Assembly (NCBI GenBank): GCA_007859835.1
Contig: SJPJ01000001.1
Location: forward strand, 3,398,794-3,462,793
DNA length: 64,000 nt
Origin: Novipirellula herctigrandis
Lineage (GTDB): Bacteria > Planctomycetota > Planctomycetia > Pirellulales > Pirellulaceae
Direction of reading: 5' to 3'
Every line of letters starts with the position of its first letter. Positions within the stretch are counted from its first letter, which is position 1. Of this stretch, positions 24,245 through 32,600 are shown piece after piece. A program made the position numbers and the translations under genes. The notes beneath the pieces were generated by a model. The model was given only the letters and a program-made list of their open reading frames with translations. It did not search any database and had not been told where the DNA came from.

Positions 24245-25453
24245 ATGCGGTCCTTTCTGACAGTAACAGTGTTGACGCTCTGCATCCTATCGCGGAGCGC
24301 TATGGCACAGTGCGACGACTCCGCACGCGATGAACACGGGCTGCTCCCTTTTCTGGGTCGAGTATCCAGTGAATGCCTTGGGGGAGATGGACCCGTCACG
24401 GTCGAGCCCGTGTACTACGGTGAAGTCTTCACAAACGCGCGAGGCGGAATTACGACAAACGGTGCAACGCAGTACGAAGGATTGCTCGATCTGGCAATGA
24501 CCGTCGAGTTGGACAAGACGCAGCTTCCGCTCCCGGGAAGATTCTTCCTGCTGGCCCAGAATACTCATGGCCGTGGGTTGACCGAGGATTTCATCGGTGA
24601 CACGCAAGTGCTCAGCAACATCGACTCGGGTGACAACATCATGCAAGTCAGCGAGTACTGGTGGGAGTTCGGGCTGCTCGGCGATGACGTAACGCTCCGC
24701 TTGGGCAAGCAGGACGTCAATTCGGAATTCCTACTCGTGGAGATGGCGGAAGACTTCATCCAGTCGTCCTTCGGGCTTTCGCCTTCGTCAGCGGGCCTGC
24801 CGACCTATCCCGACCCCAGCATGGCAGCCGTCTTGCTCAGCCAACTCACCGATCAAACGCGACTCAAACTCGGCATTTGGGACGGGTTGGCAAGCGGAGG
24901 CAGCTGGGGGTTTTCCGACAACGATGTCATCCTGCTGATCGGCGAGTTGGAACACAAGTATTCGCTCGATGGTGGACGCCTTCCGGGAATCTTTGAACTC
25001 GGACTCGCATACAACAGCGATGGAATTGTCGACGGCGAGCAGTTTCCATCGGAATGGGGTTACTACCTGCAGTGGCAGCAACTCGTCTTCCGCGAAAGAC
25101 CGTGTGACCCAGCAGACTCGCAGGGCCTTGGTATCTTCGCGTTGTATCTACCACGATTCGGAGGCGGGCCGGTCACCGCATCTCCGCTGGAAGTCATCGA
25201 AGAGAGCGCGGCTGCAGGCTTTGTGTACCGAGGCTTATTGCCTGGTCGCGACGAAGACGTGATCGGCGCGGGCATCGCCTGGACTCAATTGAACCTCGGC
25301 GGCACGAACCGGGAAACCGTCGTGGAAACATTCTACAAAGCGCAGGTCACCGACACCGTCAGTGTGCAGCCAGACATTCAGTACATTGCCAGCCCATCCG
25401 GAATCTACGATGACGCACTAACGGTCGGACTCCGATTCACGGTGACCCCGTAG
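24245..25453 (+). CDS. OprB-like carbohydrate porin
   Basis: 402 aa from the ATG at 24245, chosen because a signal peptide follows directly (MRSFLTVTVLTLCILSRSAMA, residues 1-21). The upstream extension is Arg/Ser-rich and looks non-coding. The mature protein has the OprB strand pattern: YEGLLDLAMTVELDK, GRFFLLAQNTHGRGL, YWWEFGLLGDDVTLRLGKQD, FIQSSFGLSP, RLKLGIWDGL, GLAYNSDG, and a C-terminal VQPDIQYIASPSGI...LRFTVTP. Its DVNSEF motif after LGKQD is common in the family. It would import sugars through the outer membrane. It stands alone between the intron-like relic and dead insertion sequences. Confidence 0.82.
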   Translation: MRSFLTVTVLTLCILSRSAMAQCDDSARDEHGLLPFLGRVSSECLGGDGPVTVEPVYYGEVFTNARGGITTNGATQYEGLLDLAMTVELDKTQLPLPGRFFLLAQNTHGRGLTEDFIGDTQVLSNIDSGDNIMQVSEYWWEFGLLGDDVTLRLGKQDVNSEFLLVEMAEDFIQSSFGLSPSSAGLPTYPDPSMAAVLLSQLTDQTRLKLGIWDGLASGGSWGFSDNDVILLIGELEHKYSLDGGRLPGIFELGLAYNSDGIVDGEQFPSEWGYYLQWQQLVFRERPCDPADSQGLGIFALYLPRFGGGPVTASPLEVIEESAAAGFVYRGLLPGRDEDVIGAGIAWTQLNLGGTNRETVVETFYKAQVTDTVSVQPDIQYIASPSGIYDDALTVGLRFTVTP

Positions 25454-25489
25454 CGCTGGGATCAGATCCGCTAGAAAGGAGAACTAGTG

Positions 25490-25985
25490 ATGTCAGATAC
25501 GACACGGAAGTTGAGCGTTGAATTGTCGAGCGCAGAACGGGAAGAGTTGGCCAGAATTGTTCGCCAACAATCCTTTGGTACTGCAAAACAACGGCGTGCG
25601 CGCATTTTGTTACTCGCCGACGCGAATCACCCAGACGGTCGCTGAACTGATGCCAACATTGCAGAACTGGAAGGGCTCTCGTCCAGACAAGTTGTTCGTA
25701 TTGGACAGCGATTCGCGAGTGAGCGTGATACCCATTCCATCGAGGATGCCTGTGGTCGCAAGCCACGTCCACGTGCCCGAGCGACGATGGCGTGATGCAG
25801 AGGCTAACTCGTCGTTTTCGCTTGCAGCGATCCGCCTGATGGTCGCAACCATTGGACGTTGCAATTGCTTTGCGACGAACTTTCGCGGCTGGAAGTCGTC
25901 GAATCGGCATGTCCCGAAACGATGTAAAAGTGCCTGAAAAAACATGTACTGCAGCCCTGTCGAACCGAGAGTGGGTGGCCGACCG
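25490..25985 (+). pseudogene. IS630-family transposase remnant
   Basis: From an ATG at 25490 with AAAGGAGA upstream, the frame reads like the IS630 N-terminal helix-turn-helix region (LSSAEREELARIVRQQSFGT, AKQRRARILLLADANHPDGR), then a TGA replaces an expected Arg codon (CGA). It continues TDANIAELEGLSSRQVVRI and later, in another frame, HWTLQLLCDELSRLEVVES before another stop. Several frameshifts and stops and a missing catalytic DDE region show that it is dead. The exact 3' limit is uncertain. Nothing is recognised in 25986-26165. Confidence 0.65.
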
Positions 25986-26165
25986 CAACACAAGACGCTG
26001 TGGTGCTCGATGGCGATTCACCACCGATGACGCGAGAATTAAACTGCAGGGACCCTATCCTCAACGCAACATTTAGAGATAGATCAACCAATCGTGCGGA
26101 CGTTAATTGCGCTAGAGTGCCTGCGTTGCTGATCACAGGCTGCCCTACGAGTATTGGACTTCAGT

Positions 26166-26437
26166 GGTACACACGAGAGTCATCACGAAAACTGTTGCTT
26201 CCGCTGTACTCTTCACGATCTGCGGAATTGGCCCGACCGGCCAGTTCGCAGGTTGAGAGTCTCCATCGGCCATTTCTGGCTGGTCAATAAACGCCGTGTT
26301 TGGGGCGTTTTTCAAGTTTCGGTGTTTTGTCCGAAACCTCTCTCTCGGACTAGGCCGTCCCGAGCCAGCATCCGTCTCAACGTTTTTTTCTTTGCGAACT
26401 ATCGCGCTCTCGGTTCACAGAGTGGCTGCTTGTTACC
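26166..26437 (+). repeat. Dispersed repeat R1, copy 2 (cut by element insertion)
   Basis: Closely similar to 8153-8442. Similarity stops at 26437, where an integrase-derived element begins; copy 1 continues with other sequence at the corresponding point. The shared terminator hairpin AAACGCC/GGCGTTTTT is at 26289-26312. Confidence 0.7.
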
Positions 26438-27453
26438 CGTGTGGTCAAAAAAGTCGAACGAGTATTTGGGTCTGTGAAATCGGAGGTTGGTTTGCCATAG
26501 AAGGTCGAATTCTTGATCGAGATCGAGCCCATATTCATCGGTGCCTTTAAAACCGGTTCAAAACGGCCGCGCCGCGCAACAGATATCAAACCGATTGTTT
26601 TGAAACCGGAGTGCTGCGAGTGAGTGAATGTCGATCGAATTATGCAGCGCGTCGATACGATCGAAGCAAGCCACCAAGGCGGTCGGTCGTTTCGATTTCA
26701 GCATCCATGTTTGGCGGTCGATCCATCGGCACGATCAGTACGATCAGCACGTTGCCCAATCCTTGGTAGTTTCTTTCAGTGTGATAGTGAACGAGGAAAC
26801 CCCGAACAGCTCTACGGGTTGCGTTCTCACCAAAGAGAATCAGTTTGTAAAGGCACTCGGATTTCAAGGATTCTAAAAATCGCTCTAAGTTTGCGTTCAA
26901 GTTCGCACTCTTGGCCGGCCATATCTCTTCTCTTTGCGATCGGAGTAGTCCCATTTTTTGGCAACCAATTGACGATGCCAACGGAGGATTGTACCCGGTG
27001 TGAACAGAGTCCCAAACTGCTCGAGTATTTTGCTTCCGAGAACCTTGCCTTTGACTGCCAAACGACGCCGCTGATCATCGGTCGGCAAGATTCGCTTCTT
27101 GCCGAACTGCTCTTTGAGAACGGCATTCTCGGTGCGAAGGTACTCAATGACTTCTTGTTGTTGTCGATTGATCCAACTAGCAAGAATGACCAGCATCAAC
27201 TGCCACGGTTGCAGAATGAATTTCATCGACGTCTCGGAGTTGGAAAATCCGAGACGATCATGAGTATGCGTTAGTGTAAACCCGCGGGAGCAGGCTTCAA
27301 TGCGATCAGATCTTGTAGTCGATCCGATGAGAACAGTTGCACAAAGATTACCGACGCCTATCTGAAAGTTGGATCGGCTGAGAAACATGGCTCACAAATG
27401 CTTGATTGTTTGATTTTTGCCGTGTCTAAGTGGTGGGCGGAGTTTTTTGACTG
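26438..27453. mobile_element. Non-autonomous integrase-derived element, copy 1
   Basis: About 1 kb, homologous to 35533-36545. The left end begins CGTGTGGTCAAAAAAGTC, and the right end, read inverted, contains AGTCAAAAAACTC, giving imperfect terminal repeats. The minus strand encodes the first ~110 residues of a planctomycete integrase/transposase (MKF at 27223: WINRQQQEVIEYLRTENAVL, KKRILPTDDQRRRLAVKGKV) and then, after a deletion junction near 26900, its last ~75 residues in another frame (NLNANLERFLESLKSECLYK, RLGGLLRSYRRAA). The central DDE catalytic core is missing, so it cannot move itself. It differs from copy 2 by a small tandem duplication (CGATCAGTA) near 26735. Confidence 0.75.
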
Positions 27454-27745
27454 GACGGTGTTAACTTCGAATCAACGTTGTTCGTGAGCGTTGGGTTAGA
27501 TTCAAGAGCAACTGAACCGGGCACAAATCTGTAAGTAGCTCATCACCAAACACTCACGTCGCTCCAGAAAAGAGAGACAATTTACCGAGAACGTCTTGTA
27601 CTGGAAGCCAAGGCACGCTTCGCCTCGAAAAAAAAACGCCTGGAGATAGTTGGAGCGTATAGTTCGCAAGGGGCGTCATTTGCAGTCAGTATTCACCGGT
27701 CTTCGCCAACTTGAAACCGCCTCAGTGGGCAGGGCAATCGCACGT
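27454..27745. other. Intergenic between dead elements
   Basis: No gene or clear repeat is recognised in this stretch. Confidence 0.35.
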
Positions 27746-28426
27746 TCAAACTCCCCTAAAACTGGCGTAAATGTTGTCGAGGACGCTGCCATCCCTTCCT
27801 GCTCGGAGTCGTTTGCCTCGAATCGAGTGTTTGACAGTAGTGTCGCGTTGCAAAACATTCAGAGCCATGCGTCGAAATGCGGCTGAAATTTCGAGCGAGT
27901 TACCGACGCGAGTTCGGCTTGCGTCCTCTGAAAATGTTACATCGAGCATATAATGCTGACTGTTCTCAATCTTCCAATGGTCACGTAGCAAGCGACTCAA
28001 ACGCTTTACTTTGGGAGGCAGACTGCTGAAGAAAAACGTGTTCTCGTCATGTTCGCTTACACCACCTTCACGATGACGGTAAACCATGCCGATCGACTTG
28101 AGCAGTTCCGCGGCGGCAGGAATTTCGTTGTTTTTCTTCTCAACCGATCTCTGCCGAAGCACCATCCGTGTATCGGTCGCGAAAGCAGTGATGATGTGGA
28201 GCAGATCTTGTCCGGCGGCTCGATCAAAGGAACGACGTAAGACTTTTTCATCGATTGCGATTCCTTTCTCGCGAAGCGAACCGGCGAACCGATCAACCCA
28301 AGCGTGCATTGCGGTAAAGAACTCTGCAGTATCGAGTTTCGAAAAGACACGTCTTAGCGTATCGTGGCTGGGGATGCCTTGCTCCGATTTGAGGTAACGG
28401 CTGAACCAATCAATTGCACACCGCAA
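27746..28426 (-). pseudogene. ISAs1-family (H-repeat) transposase, truncated and internally deleted
   Basis: 226 codons open on the minus strand. The first part (IPSHDTLRRVFSKLDTAEFF, GIAIDEKVLRRSFDRAAGQ, DLLHIITAFATDTRMVLRQR) and last part (LSRLLRDHWKIENSQHYMLD, VTFSEDASRTRVGN, AAFRRMALNVLQRDTT) are typical of ISAs1 transposases, which are about 370 aa. The block that normally follows the ELLxxL segment, with the catalytic Asp and the KGNQ motif, is missing between about residues 110 and 112. The N-terminal ~50 residues before WFSRYLKSEQGIPSHD are also absent. It is non-functional, yet the reading frame stays open across the deletion. Confidence 0.8.
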
Positions 28427-28767
28427 CCCTTGTACCGAAAACTAAATCAACGTGCGATTGCTCTGTAAAAGGAGCCTGTTACACTGGCTTCGTTTTTCCT
28501 TATGACCATTCCGTCTTTGATATCTCAACGGGCGCGGCCATACCGAATCTAAAGTTCACAAAACTGTATGTTAAGTAGAGGCTCTCAGCACGTCATAGCA
28601 TGAAAACGCCATCCGCCGGAGAGCAACCGCGGGGTAAAAAACTTTGCGACTCGTTTTCCTTCCGGTTCGTGGAGTCGTTGAGCGATCGGCGGATTGAAGA
28701 AAAGCGAATTTTCACGTCGTGACTAGGCCAGTGATATAGTGAGTAAAGACCGATCCAGGAGACGCTG
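28427..28767. other. Intergenic, nothing recognised
   Basis: 341 bp upstream of the SGNH esterase gene. No repeat, RNA or gene is supported. The promoter of the plus-strand esterase/sulfatase pair should lie here. Confidence 0.35.
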
Positions 28768-28863
28768 ATGCGAATTTCTCTCGTACCGCTCAGCAGCGAA
28801 CGATTGTTCTTTGACAATTTGGTTTTCACGAGCTCGGCGGCACTCGTCTACGCAGCAGGTTGA
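28768..28863 (+). CDS. Possible 31-aa leader peptide
   Basis: An ATG preceded by AGGAG at 7 nt opens a 31-codon frame (MRISLVPLSSERLFFDNLVF...) that stops 5 bp before the ATG of the SGNH hydrolase. The spacing suggests translational coupling or a leader peptide. No similarity is recognised and chance is possible. Confidence 0.3.
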   Translation: MRISLVPLSSERLFFDNLVFTSSAALVYAAG

Positions 28864-28868
28864 TACGA

Positions 28869-29636
28869 ATGATCACAAAGAACAATTCCGTCATGCACGC
28901 AGGGTTGTTTGCGACGTGTTGGTTGACCATTGGCTTCAATGCTGCCGCCCAAGTTGGCCCGAAATTTGGTTCGGGCCAAGTGAGGTCGGTCCAAACGGTT
29001 AACCGGCAGAGCTTTGACGAACTGAAACGCGAACTGCAACTGAAATGGCCAAACAACCGTTTAGTACGTTTCGTGTTCCATGGCCACTCCGTCCCCGCCG
29101 GTTACTTTCGGGCGGGCCGTGTCCGTCGATTTGATTCTTATCCGATCTTGTTCCATCAAGAGCTTTGCGAGCGATATCCCACTGCGGTCATCGACGTTTG
29201 CACCACAGCGATAGGGGGCGAAAATGCCAAGAGTGGCTCCCAACGTTTCGCTGACGATGTCTTGTCATTGAAACCGGACGTCGTCTTCATTGACTATTGC
29301 CTGAATGATCGATCGCTTGGCGTTGACGTTGCCGAAGAAAGTTGGCGAAAGATGATTGAGCAATCGCTGGACAAAGACATTCATGTCGTGCTGCTCACCC
29401 CCACACCTGATTCGCACGAAGATATTCTTGACCCTGAGACAAAGCTAGCGAAACACTCGGAATCCATTCGGCAATTGGGCCGGGAGTTTGGTCTGCCGGT
29501 GGTAGACTCTTATGCTCTCTTTCGTGAATTGGTGTCCGAAGGAACAAACGTGAGCAAGTTCCTTTCGCAACCGAATCATCCCAATCGAAAGGGACATGAG
29601 CTTGTTGCAGATCAGATTCTGCGATTGTTCCGTTAA
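28869..29636 (+). CDS. Secreted SGNH/GDSL-type hydrolase (esterase)
   Basis: 255 aa from the ATG at 28869. Signal peptide 1-27 (ending FNAAAQ). Catalytic blocks are FHGHSVPAGYF with the presumed nucleophile Ser74 (GHS instead of GDS), a Gly/Asn region at TTAIGGENAKSG (block II-like), DYCLND (146-147, block III) and NHPNRKGHE (about 236-244, His of block V). SGNH enzymes of this kind deacylate carbohydrates. It sits 44 bp upstream of the multi-domain sulfatase-GH2 gene on the same strand, so the two are probably co-transcribed and may act on one acylated, sulfated glycan. Confidence 0.85.
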   Translation: MITKNNSVMHAGLFATCWLTIGFNAAAQVGPKFGSGQVRSVQTVNRQSFDELKRELQLKWPNNRLVRFVFHGHSVPAGYFRAGRVRRFDSYPILFHQELCERYPTAVIDVCTTAIGGENAKSGSQRFADDVLSLKPDVVFIDYCLNDRSLGVDVAEESWRKMIEQSLDKDIHVVLLTPTPDSHEDILDPETKLAKHSESIRQLGREFGLPVVDSYALFRELVSEGTNVSKFLSQPNHPNRKGHELVADQILRLFR

Positions 29637-29680
29637 CGCCAAACACCCCAACTCCTTTGAAGATTCGACTAGGTGACACA

Positions 29681-32600
29681 ATGGCAAGAGATGTAGGCAT
29701 CGTTGCGATCGGTTTGGTGATGGCGATGTCGCTTTCGAGCATCGCTGTGGAGCGTGCCGATCTTCCCGGCACGGGGCGAGGTGCTTCGGACAAGAGCGAT
29801 TCCTCAGCACAGAACCAGCCCAACATCATCTTCTTCATCACAGATGATTATGGGTGGCAGGATACGTCTGAGCCGATGTGGGAGGAACAGACCGACCTCA
29901 ACAAGACTTTCCGTACTCCAAATATGGAAAGGCTGGCCCGCCGGGGCGTGAAGCTCACTAACGCCTACACGTCCTGTAGTGTGTGCTCCGCTTCACGGAT
30001 CTCGATCCTTACGGGACAGAATCCCGTCCGGCACGGAACGACCTTTATCACCGGTACTCCCGGCAAAAACACGAAGACCATGCGCTCGGCCATGCAGGAT
30101 CTTGACGGTATTCAGAAAGGGGACGTGCTGCTGCCGGAGTTGCTCAGGAAGGCGAGCTACCGTACGGTCTGCATCGGCAAGTCGCACTTTGGCAGGGAAG
30201 ACAGCTTCGGTGCCGACCCGCTCAACCTAGGCTTCGACCGAAAGCATTACGCCAATCACCACGGCTCGCCGATCGGCAAGTCCTGTGGAGGTCGTGACGC
30301 TTATCACGTCGAGCGTACCGGCCAACAGGTACATCTTACGGAAGCGTTAACGTTGGAGGCCAAAAACGAGATCAGCGCAGCGGTCAACGACGGGAAGCCC
30401 TTCTTTCTCTACCTGTCCCACTATGCAATTCACACCCCGATACTTGAGGATCCACGTTTCAAAAAAAACTACCCGAATTTGGAGGGAACTCAACGCGCCT
30501 ACGCGACCCTAATCGAAGGGGTAGACAAGAGCCTGGGCGATATAGTGGATCATGTCGAAACACTCGGCATTGCCAAGAACACGTTGATCATCTGGACAGC
30601 CGACAACGGTGGTCTTGTCAACAACGTACCGCTTAGGGGCTTGAAGAACGATGCGTACGAAGGCGGTCACCGCGTTCCAAACATCGTCGCCTGGGGGGCA
30701 CAGGATGTGGCGTCGCAATGGCAACGACATTTGCCCCTCACACCGGGTCGCGTCGATCACCGCCCGTACATCCACACCGACTGGATGCCAACCCTGCTGC
30801 GGCTAACCGGTGCCGCGCACCCCAAGCCGGAACTCCTGGACGGCTACGACATCACGGATCTTCTCAGTGGCCGAGAAGAGGTCGCTCGCCCCGAGCTCTT
30901 TTTCTGGCATGAGCCTAACTTCTGGGCTCATAGCGGTCCGGAGTCATCGATTCGCGAGGGGAGTTGGAAACTGATCTACCTTTACGACAAGTCGGCGTGG
31001 GAACTGTATGACCTCACCCAGGACATCGGCGAACGGACCAATCAGGCAAACCGACATCCTGAAGTCGTGAGCCGGCTGGCTCGCAAGTTAATCGACCACC
31101 TGGATCAGAACGGCGCGAACTATCCAATTGACGTCGCCACGGGGAAGGAACTGCCGCCTCGACTGACCTCTTACGTTCCGCCCGCGATACGACCACCGGG
31201 CACACAGCCCGGTGGCCCGGTCGACCTGTCGGGTCAGTGGCGGTTCGTTCTCGATCCTGAAGACCTCGGGCTCCGCAGTGGTTCCCACACCTTGCACTTC
31301 CCCGACACGATTCATCTCCCGGGAACCACCGCAGCACAAGGCAAGGGACGTGCTCTCAAGATGGAACTGCGCATGGACAAGGAGACGATGAACCGTCTCC
31401 GTGAACGTCACCCCTACATCGGCCCGGCCTGGTATCAACGCGAGATCACCATTCCTGCCGATTGGTCAGGTCAGGACATCCTCCTCACTCTCGAACGCGT
31501 CCTCTGGGAGTCACGTGTTTGGATCGACAAGAAGCCGGTCGGTAATCCACAACGTTCACTTTCGGTTCCCCATCGTTACGACCTCACTTCGCACGTCAAG
31601 CCAGGCGAAACACACACACTGACGATGCGCATCGACAACCGCCAGATTGTCGATATCGGCAATATCGGTCACGCATACACGGCCGGAACCCAGACGATTT
31701 GGAATGGCGTCCTTGGTGAGCTGAAGCTCGAGGCGCTGCCGAAGTCTCGGATCGAACACGTGGAGCTTTCGACAAAGGCCGATGGTCGACTCACAGTCAA
31801 CGCCCACGGCCGCTTCCGTTCCGCTCAGAAGCTGATTGCGTCCGTCGATGGCGTGGCGATCGCAACGGCCCCCGCATCCGGAGGTGACGTGTCTCTTTCC
31901 GGGCAATCTCACGACGCCAAACCGTGGTCCGAACTCTCGCCTGCTCTTCACGAACTCACCGTTTCCCTCATCGCCCCCGACGGTACGATCCTCCACACTC
32001 TCACCCGTCGCTTCGGTTTCCGGGAGTTCACCGCCGAGGGACGCGATTTGCGGATCAACGGCACCCGCACCTTCCTACGCGGGAATCTCGAATGCGCCAT
32101 TTTCCCACAGACCGGTCATCCCGATGTTGAGGGCCCGCAGTGGGAGAAGATCATGCGGACGAGCCGCGACTATGGTCTCAACCACCTTCGCTTTCACTCG
32201 TGGTGCCCACCCGAGGCCGCCTTCGAGTCCGCAGATCGTCACGGAATCTACCTCCAGGTCGAACTGCCGAATTGGACGTTCTCGATGGGCGGCAAACCAG
32301 CAGTCGACGCCTTCTTCCTGGCCGAAGGCGAACGTATCTTCCGCGAATACGGGCATCATCCCTCCTTCGTCATGTTCTCCCTCGGCAACGAGCTGAAAGG
32401 CGATCTTGAGGCAATGGATCGTCTAGTCGAACGTTTCCGCACGATGGCACCGGGCATCCTTTTCACCTCCACTACGTTCGCCTTCTCCCCACGCGGCAGC
32501 CTACCGGGCCCCGCCGACGATTTCTTCATCTCCCAGCGCACGCAGTCTGGCTGGGTCCGGGGCCAGGGTTTCCTCAACGCGACCTTCCCCTCAACCGACA

